Shown in pieces: positions 50,285 through 58,575 of a stretch of 64,000 nt of DNA. Position 1 is the first letter of the stretch. Each line of letters starts with the position of its first letter. The stretch covers positions 1-64,000 of the forward strand of contig JAOXFI010000007.1 of assembly GCA_029232285.1 (NCBI GenBank). The letters are read 5' to 3'. The notes beneath the pieces are model-generated. The model saw nothing but the letters and a program-made list of their open reading frames with translations, did no database searches and was not told the origin of the DNA. The position numbers were made by a program, and so were the translations under genes. The stretch is from Agmasoma carcini (nom. nud.). Its lineage: Eukaryota > Microsporidia > Thelohaniidae.

Positions 50285-51079
50285 TTAAACTGTATCCACA
50301 AAGTTCAGTTCCCTTTTATAATAATCAGAATCCATCTTTAAGTTCTTTATAGCATCATCAATAAATATGTTACCAATAGAATTACCAAAGTGGCTTAGAT
50401 TGTGTGATATATTCACAATATGCAAATGTAACCTAGAACTATTTTTTCTATATTTGAAAAATAGACAAAGGTCCAAATGATGTTCTTTAAATAGAGAATT
50501 TACAATATTTTTGCACTTGATCAATAAATCAACACTTGCCTCCCTTATAGACTTTAAGCTTTCGTCTTTAAACAAAAGTAAGAAATATAAATTTTCTTTT
50601 TCCCTATTCCACTGCTGATCAGAAATCACCATAAAGTTATTATCATTGTAATAGATTTCTTCTTTAAATATGTTAGCTTCATTATTATTTTCGGAAAACT
50701 GCAACTTCTTAGAAGGTACATTTTTGTATTCTTTGATTACATCACAAATCCAAGCATCACATGGTATGGCAGTAGTAGATATAGAGTACTGGTCGTAAGT
50801 TTCGGTAATGTAAGCATATTTAGATGTGTATTGATTAACTTGAGCTTCTAGAGCAGGATATATCAATCTAAAATTGATCTGAGACTCAAGTGTAACGTTA
50901 CCAGATGTGTATATACCATTTGAGGTGTGTAACTCAAGATTATCACCTACTTTGTTTAAAGAGTTGAATTCAAGTATGAGTATAGCTCTTTTATTCTTAA
51001 TAGTACCAATTAGAACATTATTTACCTGATCTTCAACCACAAATGACTTTAACAGCTCAAGAGATTCTTTGTTGTCCAT
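50285..51079 (-). CDS. DCS1: Scavenger mRNA decapping enzyme DcpS-like (HIT family)
   Basis: A 264 aa DcpS homologue. DcpS hydrolyses the m7GpppN cap left after 3'-5' mRNA decay. Seen: an N-terminal swapped-dimer domain with short strands (VLIGTIKNKRAILILEF), the linker with YPALEAQVNQY, and the C-terminal HIT domain. In that domain a VISDQQWNRE segment (human SDLKWNQ-type) leads to the catalytic motif RLHLHIVNISHNL at residues 216-228. It ends FIDDAIKNLKMDSDYYKRELNF, which tracks the human [21 protein letters not shown] region closely. The HIT triad HxHxH is RxHxH here: the first His is Arg216, while the nucleophile (His218) and the third His (220) remain, so activity is plausible. The start follows AAATTTATCTCTACCT. 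Human DcpS is 337 aa; the N terminus is trimmed. Confidence 0.85.
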   Translation of the reverse strand: MDNKESLELLKSFVVEDQVNNVLIGTIKNKRAILILEFNSLNKVGDNLELHTSNGIYTSGNVTLESQINFRLIYPALEAQVNQYTSKYAYITETYDQYSISTTAIPCDAWICDVIKEYKNVPSKKLQFSENNNEANIFKEEIYYNDNNFMVISDQQWNREKENLYFLLLFKDESLKSIREASVDLLIKCKNIVNSLFKEHHLDLCLFFKYRKNSSRLHLHIVNISHNLSHFGNSIGNIFIDDAIKNLKMDSDYYKRELNFVDTV

Positions 51080-51399
51080 AGGTAGAGATAAATTTTTTTT
51101 TAAAAATCTTGGTTGAAATTAAAAAAAATTGATTTACAACCAATTTATTGTAGTGGATACACCTTGAAGCATTTATTTGTTAGTATAAACGTGTAAAATA
51201 CCATGAGTCTGTGTTTTTAACATTATTGTTCTTCTCACAGCCACTAGATAAAATTTAGTGAGATAGCTTTGACAATAAGAAAGTCTTATAAGTACATAAT
51301 TTATTATATAAAGTGAAGTGGATATGTTTTAGTTTTATAGTTATAGAATAATAATGATTGAAAATTTATATATTTTTTACAAGAAGATCAAAATATTTA
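51080..51399. other. AT-rich spacer
   Basis: Upstream of the DcpS gene; contains its AAATTT box and nothing else. Confidence 0.4.
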
Positions 51400-51690
51400 C
51401 AAAAGTTAAATAAATCAATAGGAGGGTTCAAAGAGAAGAAATGGATAGCAATCATAAACATACCATGTTTATAGTAAAAGGCTTAAAAAGTAGAACATCA
51501 TGCTTTCTTAGATGGAAAGATGCTTACCATGGGTTAATATTACAACTTTATTTAGTGCTTTAAGTACATTTGTCAGCTTATATGTTTGAATCTAACGTTA
51601 GTTGTCTAAGTAAAGCGAATGGGGTTGTATTTATTACATCGGCTTTGTTTATATTCAACTAATCGTCGTTTTTACATAAATTATAGTTAG
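51400..51690 (-). repeat. Dispersed non-coding repeat, diverged copy (-)
   Basis: AGAGAAGAAATGGATAGCAATC, CATAAACATACCATGTTTATAG, CATGCTTTCTTAGATGG and AAGCGAATGGGGTTG stand in family order on the minus strand, ending against the Rua1-like gene. Confidence 0.65.
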
Positions 51691-51735
51691 TTAATTATAA
51701 AAAATATAAATTATATTTTTCTAATGATAAATTTA

Positions 51736-52110
51736 TTATATGCTTCTTTTCCTTGCATGTCTTCTCATCCAATGCCTATACCATCCACATTTGCTATTTT
51801 TTGTAGCCCCAAGTGATATCCATGTTTTACATATTTTACAGTATCCTTCTGATTTATTAATATTATTTCTAATCTCTGGATTAGGTGCAATCTCTTTTGG
51901 TCCTATTCCGTGTTTAAAGTTCATATGATACCAATATGAACTTGTTTTTAGCTTGAACCATTTTTTACACTCAGCACAAAAACCTTCCCTTGAAGAACCT
52001 AAGCCTCTGATTAGTTCTGGAGTATATTTTTTTGTTGTAGAATTATCAGAAACCTTAAAGAACTCAAACTCTTCATTAAATAAAAGTTCTTTAATGTCTG
52101 GAAGTTTCAT
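51736..52110 (-). CDS. Rua1-type zinc-finger protein
   Basis: A 124 aa protein almost wholly formed by the fungal transcription-factor Rua1 C-terminal domain. Seen: RGLGSSREGFCAECKKWFKL (Cys45, Cys48), SSYWYHMNFKHGIG (His62, His67), which closely matches the family's NSAYWYHxQFxHGI, then PEIR and SEGYCKICKTWISL (Cys91, Cys94) and GWYRHWMRRHARK (His113, His118). This gives two C2H2-like zinc sites. Rua1 is a regulator in Ustilago and the domain is common in fungi, so a nuclear DNA-binding role is inferred. I start at the ATG at 52110 (MKLPDIKELLF); the 45 residues before it are Ile/Lys/Asn/Tyr-rich AT noise. Basic C terminus. Confidence 0.8.
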   Translation of the reverse strand: MKLPDIKELLFNEEFEFFKVSDNSTTKKYTPELIRGLGSSREGFCAECKKWFKLKTSSYWYHMNFKHGIGPKEIAPNPEIRNNINKSEGYCKICKTWISLGATKNSKCGWYRHWMRRHARKRSI

Positions 52111-52249
52111 TTTTAATTTTTTGTTAATAAATGCATAAATTTTGTTTGCATAAAACTTTATAATATGTTTATTTATGATATTTTTATAAAATATAAATAA
52201 TTTATATTTATAATCATAAATATTATTTATGCATCTGATTTTCAATAAA

Positions 52250-52512
52250 TTATTATTATATACTTATATACTTATATAATATTATATTTACTATATTTAT
52301 TATTATTATATATTATATTTATATACTTATATATTGTATACTATTTTATATATATTTTATATTCATATTATACTTATATTCACATTTATATTTACTAAAT
52401 TATTATTATATTTATATACTTATATTATTTATTATACTTATATTCATATTATACTTATATTCACATTTATATATACTTATATTATATTTATATTATATTA
52501 ATAAATATTGAA
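52250..52512. repeat. TATATTTATA-type low-complexity tandem repeat
   Basis: About 260 bp of variants of TATATACTTATATTA and TATTCATATTATACTTATAT, with a duplicated block (TTATACTTATATTCACATTTATAT) at about 52368 and 52435 (quoted as TTATACTTATATTCACATTT). Essentially GC-free. Confidence 0.85.
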
Positions 52513-52971
52513 TCATTTAATAAATTTATATAACAAATAACCACTAACTATTGGTAAAAGAAATGTTATAGATAAAATAGAATAAACTACAAAATCATAA
52601 AATTTTGTTTTCACTAAAACCCCATTTTTCATATAAATTGGTTGAATTGAAAGTAAAAAAGTAAAACTATTAACTTCCTTACCTTCAATTATCAAAGCTA
52701 CATAATATTCTTCTCCTTCATGTAGCTTAGAAGTATCAATTTTGAATCTTTTTTTACTTTTATCATTATCTATGCTATCTTCAATAATTTTATATTTATC
52801 ATTATCTTTCTTAACAATAATATAATTTGCATTTTTAAATGAATAATTTTCTATAAAATTGTTTTCATCAGCACCATCTAGAAAAAACGCACCTTTATAG
52901 TTATTGTCTTTTTTTGTTAACTCATTTATATCTTTTAAACCAAATACAAACAAAAATAATAAGCTTATCAT
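52513..52971 (-). CDS. Signal-peptide/one-helix membrane protein, family member A
   Basis: A 152 aa protein with a signal peptide (MISLLFLFVFGL), a lumenal or extracellular part of about 105 residues that alternates short strands, and one transmembrane helix (about 128-149, YDFVVYSILSITFLLPIVSG) with a tiny tail YKFIK. A juxtamembrane block QPIYMKNGVLVKTKFYDF is shared with two neighbours (QTFYFDDEYKKGMLQDY at 53403-53987 and QHVYIDDGVVKKCYFYDY at 57127-57573). The layout recalls p24 cargo receptors in size and orientation, but the GOLD cysteines and the FF/KK tail are missing, so I do not call it p24. The start signal AAATTTACCC abuts ATG exactly as for the RCC1-like gene, indicating real expression. 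Confidence 0.75.
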   Translation of the reverse strand: MISLLFLFVFGLKDINELTKKDNNYKGAFFLDGADENNFIENYSFKNANYIIVKKDNDKYKIIEDSIDNDKSKKRFKIDTSKLHEGEEYYVALIIEGKEVNSFTFLLSIQPIYMKNGVLVKTKFYDFVVYSILSITFLLPIVSGYLLYKFIK

Positions 52972-53029
52972 GGGTAAATTTATATCATTCCTTTAATATA
53001 AAATAAGATAAAGGAGATTAATAATTATA

Positions 53030-53350
53030 GATGTTGTTATGATTGTTAGATATGGTTGTTATGGTTGTTAGTTAGATAGATAGTTAGACATATTAGATAG
53101 AATGGTAAGACATATTAGTCATGGCTAATCAAATCAGTCATGGTTAGTCAAATTAGTCAGATTAGTCATGGTTAGTCAAATCAGTCATGGTTAGTCAGAC
53201 CAAGCAGACTATACTAGTCAAATCAGTCATGGTTAGTCAGATTAGTCAAATCAGTCATGGTCAGTCAAGGCTAGTCATGGTTAGTCATGGTTAGTCAGAC
53301 CAAGCAGACTATACTAGTTAAATCAGTCAAGGCTAGTCAGATTAGACACA
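53030..53350. repeat. TCATGGTTAGTCAG-type degenerate satellite
   Basis: Built from variants of a 13-15 bp unit such as TCATGGTTAGTCAGAT, with a longer duplicated block GTCAGACCAAGCAGACTATAC (at about 53193 and 53295; quoted as GTCAGACCAAGCAGACTAT). It lies between two paralogous genes, as the array at 5.0-5.3 kb does. Confidence 0.85.
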
Positions 53351-53402
53351 TCCAAATATAATTAAAACTGATATTTATTTAAGTTCTAAATATAAATACA
53401 AA

Positions 53403-53987
53403 TTACTTTATAGACAACAAGACACTTCGTATTAATTTTCTTAGAATTATAAAAGCTAAATAAACTGAAATAGCAGAAACAATACACATAGTTGATAGTC
53501 CTGCTAAAATGATGTAGTCCTGTAGCATTCCCTTCTTATATTCATCATCAAAATAGAAAGTTTGAGCTGAGATCCAAAAAGAAAGGTTATTTCTATTTTC
53601 CTTATAAAAGCAAATCACAAATTCATTTTGTATATCTTTTAAATCATTTTTTAATAAATAAAAATTTTTTAATTCTTTTCCTGGGAATGAAGAAAGATTG
53701 TGAAAATGAGTGTAAGAACCTTCTATATCACCTTTAACATAGACACAAGCCATATCAAAGTTATTAATATTGTTATAGAATATAAATTCATCAGTTTTAT
53801 CGATGTATGATACTAAAGACTCAGGATTGTAAACTGATATGATTTTATGAACTAATGATTTATGATTTTGAATATAAATATTTGATATAAATTCTTTAGC
53901 ATCAACAGAAATTGTCGGTAATGTTTTGATTTTATGTTCGTTGTTGCTTTCAGAGGCAAAGATTAAACTAAGAATAAAATTTAGCAT
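53403..53987 (-). CDS. Signal-peptide/one-helix membrane protein, family member B
   Basis: A 194 aa paralogue of the 52.5 kb gene. Signal peptide MLNFILSLIFASES, lumenal domain of about 130 residues with many aromatic and Asn residues, the shared block SAQTFYFDDEYKKGMLQDY, then a transmembrane helix (about residues 162-185) and a basic tail FIILRKLIRSVLLSIK. Similarity to member A is concentrated in the last 60 residues; the lumenal parts have diverged strongly, as expected for a surface or secretory-path family under change. The start signal AAATTTACCC abuts ATG. Function unknown. Confidence 0.75.
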   Translation of the reverse strand: MLNFILSLIFASESNNEHKIKTLPTISVDAKEFISNIYIQNHKSLVHKIISVYNPESLVSYIDKTDEFIFYNNINNFDMACVYVKGDIEGSYTHFHNLSSFPGKELKNFYLLKNDLKDIQNEFVICFYKENRNNLSFWISAQTFYFDDEYKKGMLQDYIILAGLSTMCIVSAISVYLAFIILRKLIRSVLLSIK

Positions 53988-53999
53988 GGGTAAATTTTT

Positions 54000-54110
54000 T
54001 ATTAGATAAGCAAAAATAGGAGTTGAAGATATTGAAGGTATGTTATAGGTGTTAGACTATATGTTAGAGGTGTTAGACTATATGTTATAGGTGTTAGACT
54101 ATATGTTAGT
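54000..54110. repeat. GTGTTAGACTATATGTTA tandem repeat
   Basis: Three to four copies of a 24-bp-like unit GGTGTTAGACTATATGTTA (54045-54110) directly upstream of member B. Confidence 0.8.
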
Positions 54111-55300
54111 CATACAGAACATCAATAAAATGTTTGGTTTTTGATGAACCAATTTTTTATCAAATAATATATAACATTGTCCTTATTTGTATATCAAAGA
54201 CAAATTTATTCTGTCATACAAAAAATTTGTCAATAATTGTAATTTATGTAATGGTTATAACAAATAAATATTTTGATTAAGCTACATAGTTAAGAGGGGG
54301 TTAAATAACATTATGATTAACAAAGATATTTAAAATAATATAGAGGGGACAAGGTGATATTATCAATACCACTAAAATCAAAGGGGGTGGTCTAATATAC
54401 TAAGGTTGTATATCAGAGAAAACTTAATGTTAATAAATGAAATATTACATCACATGGTTATATTGTCTTTTATAACATATTTCAGTACAAAAGTCTTTAG
54501 ATAAGTTCAATTTTAAACAAGGCATGTTATATTCTTAGGATAATTGTATTAATGTTATGGATTGTATAATTAAATCATTAAGATTATTGTTTTAAATCCC
54601 AAATGATTTTGAGAAATGTGTATAAATTACTAATAAAGATTATATATAAGTTATCCAATTTATAAAATTTATATAACAACACAATATAATAATGCTTATA
54701 TATTTATAAAATATTAAAAACTTAACATTTCCATCGTTTAGTTTAACTAACACACAATAAGTAAAAAAATCGAATATTGTGAAAAACTATTAATAAATTA
54801 AATATTGCATATTTTTAACTCATATACATGATAAAAGTTAGTTAGTTAGTTAGTTAGTTTAGTGATTATTACCTTTGAAACAAGGCTTAATACTTACTAT
54901 TGAATAAAATATTAAATTATCACATGTTTTAGAAATGGTTATTCCACCTATGAAATATGTAAAATAACACCAGGTACGGTGTATTATATATTAGAAAATA
55001 TAAGTTTATTGATAGAAGGCATACAGTGGTTGGATTTTTAAAATATTCATAAAATATATTATAGAATTGAAACGAAATGGATATTTGCCTTGCAACTTAA
55101 TCAATAAGAAATTATTTAAAATTTGCAGGTTTATAGTGGTAATTATATTTATCAAAAGTACATAAATTGGCAAGAGTCGAAGTGTGATTAAAACTGGAAA
55201 AATGTTATTATCAGATATAAAATAAAGTTTGGAAAAGGGTATGAGAAAACATATCAACTCAAATATTAAATAGGGAGTTAGTGGTGAATTATTATGGTTG
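54111..55300. other. AT-rich intergenic region
   Basis: About 1.2 kb without a gene. It includes a GTTAGTTAGTTAGTTAGTT microsatellite at about 54838-54860. The 83-residue minus-strand frame at 55006-55257 is chance or Tc1 debris. Confidence 0.5.
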
Positions 55301-55309
55301 GAATAAATA

Positions 55310-55640
55310 TATTAACAATTTTTTTGTGAAATTAAAAATTTCGTTTTTCAACAAGAAAATGACTTATACACATATTAAAATATATTAAAGTTTTTTTTGA
55401 AATCAATATCATTACTGCAATGGATTAGTCAGTGTCTAGATTTGAACTTAATTGAAAACCTTTGGGCGTATTTAAAAGATATTATTTTTTTGAAATCAAT
55501 ATCATTACTGCAATGGATTAGTCAGTGTCTAGATTTGAACTTAATTGAAAACCTTTGGGCATATTTAAAAGATATTATTTTTTTCATTTAGAATTCAAAT
55601 TCACTTAAAAATCAATTATATCTATGAAAAAATGATCTTT
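55310..55640 (+). mobile_element. Tc1/mariner fragment with an internal 93-bp duplication
   Basis: Reads FFNKKM... (decayed FQQDN region) and then WISQCLDLNLIENLWAYLKDIIF, the family's W(P)SQSPDLNPIENLWxxLK motif, with Pro and Asp positions altered. The segment carrying this motif is duplicated (see 55398-55583). The N-terminal half is missing. Confidence 0.75.
55398..55583 (+). repeat. 93-bp direct tandem duplication in the Tc1 fragment
   Basis: 55398-55490 and 55491-55583 are identical except for one base (GCGTAT versus GCATAT). Because 93 is a multiple of three the frame is kept, giving two copies of a 31-residue block that contains the transposase's LNLIENLWAYLK motif. The near-identity shows a recent event. 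Confidence 0.93.
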
Positions 55641-55714
55641 AAATGTTGTTCGAAACAAAGATTGTTATAATTTTAAATTGATAACAGTATTTAGAAAAAA
55701 ATAATCTTAATATA

Positions 55715-55886
55715 CACTGCTTTGCAAAAAAGTAGCACCCTAAAAATGTAAATCTTATACTAGTTAGGAAAAATAAATTCTTTAAATACAATATATATTC
55801 TTGTGTTTTCAATATGAATTCTAAATATAATGTTTAGTGTGAACATGTTTGCAAAAAAAAGTACCACCTTGAAATTTATTAATTAA
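55715..55886 (+). repeat. Left 172-bp terminal inverted repeat of the Tc1-like element
   Basis: Near-identical inverted copy of 56852-57024. Contains an inner second copy of the TTTGCAAAAAA terminal word at about 55850. Confidence 0.9.
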
Positions 55887-56851
55887 TTTTTATTAAACGA
55901 ATAACCCATGTTAAAACATTTCTCGGAAGAGCAAAAATCAATGTTATTAGTGATTTAATACATGGTTTAAACCAAAATTCTTTCTCTTTAAAATACAATA
56001 TTTTTCCCAGAACACTGCAAAACAACAAATCAATTAATTGAAAAACTAGATCTGGGTGATATATGAAACTCAATTCTTTATCATTGAATTTTTTATAAAG
56101 TGTATTGATAAAAATCCATTTATCACTTTATCAGAAATGAAAAAAAACACTTGTTAAAGTAATATGATATCTATATCAACTATATTAAAAGCTATTAATA
56201 AACATGGTATTAACATATTTATTCCTGTTATTAAGCCATTAATAAGTAAGAAGAACATTTTTATATGAAAAAAATTATGTAATGAATTTTTAGAATTTCC
56301 AAAAGATGAGCTTGAATCAATTATTTTCCTTATGAATGTTGATTTGGTCTTTATCAGTCAGATAGTTCTTGTTTTGTGCGACGAAGAAAGGGGAAAAGGT
56401 TATATCCAAAGTATATTTTACCATAAGTAAAGCATGGTGATGGATCAGTAATGGTAAGGGACTGCATATCATTAAAAAGGGTAAGTAGACTTGTGTTTAA
56501 ACTATTAACGCTGCTGCGTATAAACAACTTCTTGCTCAAAATCTCGAAGAATCTGCATTTATGATGGGTATTTCAGATTTTATTTTTAAGCAAGACAATG
56601 CACTTTGTTACATAGCAAAGTCAGTTCAAACAATGATTAATTCTATAATTTAGAATTTAATAAAATGACCACTATAATAACCCGATATAAACCCTATCGA
56701 GAATATTTGGGTATATATAAAGCGAAAATTAAGAGGTTTTGGGTTTTTGAAGAAAGATTAATTAAAAGATAAAATCTTCAAATATGGATCATGAAATGGT
56801 GAGGCATTATGCTTTGAGCTTTGGCTATTTATAGAGCTGAGAGGAGACATG

Positions 56852-57024
56852 TTAATTAATAAACTTCAAGGTGGTACTTTTTTTTGCAAACATGTTCACA
56901 CTAAATATTATATTTAGAATTCATATTGAAAACACAAAAATATATATTGTATTTAAAGAATTTATTTTTCCTAACTAGTATAAGATTTTCATTTTTAGGG
57001 TGCTACTTTTTTTGCAAAGCAGTG
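56852..57024 (-). repeat. Right terminal inverted repeat of the Tc1-like element
   Basis: Partner of 55715-55886, followed by TA at 57025. Confidence 0.9.
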
Positions 57025-57126
57025 TATATTATCATAATAAAACTTAAATTTTTTCTTTAATAAATATTATGCCTTACAAATAAAATATTATAAAAATAGA
57101 ATATTAATTCTTATACTTGAAATAAT

Positions 57127-57604
57127 TTATTTTCTTAAATTTTTTATAATAAAATATAAAAATATCACAAATATTATAAAAATACCAGATAAAATCATAT
57201 AATCATAAAAATAACATTTTTTCACCACACCATCATCAATGTAAACGTGTTGTAATGATAATTTATAAATAAATCCTTGAGTACTAATAAAAATGTCATA
57301 AGACTTTCTTTTATATATATCATTATCTACTATACTCATAATATAATAAATACTTTTTGGTTTTAACTTTAAATGATCCACTTTAAATGTTTTATCATGT
57401 TCAATATAGTTCAATCTTCCAACATATTCATAATCATCTTTCAATTTTTCTACTAAAAATAATCCTGTTGATTTTGGTGGGTTTAAAAAATAAAATTCAT
57501 TTTTTTTCTTTACACATAGAAATGACCATCCTTGATATCCATCTAAACTATCAATAGCTAATGCAACTATCAATAGCTAATGCAACTATCAAGAACCAAA
57601 ACAT
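57127..57604 (-). pseudogene. Signal-peptide/one-helix membrane protein, family member C, frame broken by a 19-bp duplication
   Basis: The third paralogue of the 52.5/53.4 kb family: a lumenal part of about 115 residues, a block QHVYIDDGVVKKCYFYDYM, a transmembrane helix (ILSGIFIIFVIFLYFII) and tail KNLRK. The readable frame (148 aa) has no ATG. An ATG at 57604, after CTTAACC, opens a hydrophobic signal-like stretch (MFWFLIVALA), but it is joined to the rest only if one of two identical 19-bp units at 57552-57589 is ignored. As written, the duplication shifts the frame and stops follow within a few codons. It may be a fresh pseudogene, a slippage-prone switch or an assembly error. The rest of the gene shows no further damage, which argues for a very recent change. 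Confidence 0.75.
57552..57589 (-). repeat. 19-bp tandem duplication inside the signal-peptide region
   Basis: The unit CAATAGCTAATGCAACTAT (plus strand) is present twice without a mismatch. It is the only damage visible in family member C. Confidence 0.92.
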
Positions 57605-58179
57605 AAAAATGGTTAAGGTTTTTTGTTTATAATGAATTTTAAAGGGGATTGAACGATATATTGACAGGTAAATATTTATATGCCTTCTTAAGAGAATACA
57701 AAATTATATCTTTAAAACAAATAAATGTTGATTTTTTAAGTGAAAGAAAAATAATAAATATAAATATAAATAATCATAGACTTATCATTGGTTATTATAA
57801 ATGGCATGCCTCCTTAGATGGTGACATCTATAAATGCTTTAGTTTAGTGTTTTACAAACATTTTATATATATTGTTTATATAAATAAGATTATACTTAAC
57901 TATTTTTAGTTAGTTATAGATAAAACCTTTAGCAATAATTAACAATTTTCATGTTCCTTTCCTTCTATTAACTAAAAATTAATAAATCTTAATAAATTTA
58001 GACATATCAAATTAAAACTAATAAATTATTGTATTTAAAGAAAATAAGTCAATATAATTTATATTTAAGTTATTTGATATAATTTTCAATTTATAAAAAT
58101 TAAAAAAAACAATAAAATAATTCATACAATCTGAAAATCTTATTATATCTGTCATTAAGTGCAAACATTAATACCTTAT
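57605..58179. other. AT-rich spacer with a fragment of the dispersed repeat
   Basis: At 57800-57870 the words GGCATGCCTCCTTAGATGGTGAC and TTTAGTGTTTTACAAAC match the minus-strand middle of the dispersed repeat (split here; the first part GGCATGCCTCCTTAGATGG). The 86-residue frame at 57649-57909 starts with TTG, has no signal and overlaps this repeat, so it is not a gene. Confidence 0.5.
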
Positions 58180-58385
58180 ATTGACTAACCATAACATATA
58201 TTGACTGACTAACCATAACATATATTGACTAACTAACCTGACTGACTAACTATTCACAACATATATTGAATAACTAATCATAACATATACCAACTGACTG
58301 ACTAACTAACTAATTAATTAACTTATTAACATATACTATATACTATATACTATATGCTATATACTATAACTAACTATAACATATA
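58180..58385. repeat. TTGACTGACTAACCATAACATATA degenerate satellite
   Basis: Variants of a unit of about 22-24 bp built from GACTGACTAAC and CATAACATATA, then a short ACTATATACTATATACTATA run. Its GACTAACCAT word is the complement of ATGGTTAGTC in the 53.1 kb array, so the two arrays share vocabulary in opposite orientation. Confidence 0.8.
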
Positions 58386-58575
58386 CTAATAAATTACATC
58401 ATATATATATATTAATATTATTAATACCACCTTCTAATTTATAAACAATAACTATATTCATACCATTATCACCTTCACTTTCTTCTGTTAAGAGCATCTT
58501 TTTTTTAATCAATATATCAATATTACAAATGACATCTTCACTTTAACAAATTTAAAAAAAATTAAATACACTCAC

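Larger units (their letters stand above)
55715..57024 (+). mobile_element. Structurally complete Tc1-like element (1,310 bp) with 172-bp inverted repeats
   Basis: The ends CACTGCTTTGCAAAAAAGTA and its inverse are both flanked by TA. Inverted repeats 55715-55886 and 56852-57024 are about 172 bp and nearly identical (a handful of changes), an unusually long and well-kept pair. Their inner edge again carries GTTTGCAAAAAAAAGTA, so each repeat has a sub-repeat at both ends. The plus-strand transposase is decayed but ordered: KAINKHGINIF, a GLYQSDSSCF-like first-Asp region, HGDGS-MVWG-like traces near 56430, FKQDNALCYIAKSVQTMIN with the second Asp, then PDINPIENIWVYIKRKLRGFGF. Open frames on the minus strand inside it are shadows. 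Confidence 0.88.

Noticed and set aside
52513..53987. p24/emp24 cargo-receptor genes
   Set aside because: Size and topology fit, but the GOLD-domain cysteines and the cytosolic FF/KK signal are missing.
55397..55591. 64-residue frame made of two identical halves
   Set aside because: Product of a 93-bp duplication within a transposase relic, not a repeat protein.
55879..56539. Minus-strand frames inside the Tc1-like element
   Set aside because: The transposase motifs are on the plus strand; these are shadows.
57649..57909. 86-residue plus-strand frame
   Set aside because: Starts with TTG, overlaps a fragment of the dispersed non-coding repeat, and has no signal.
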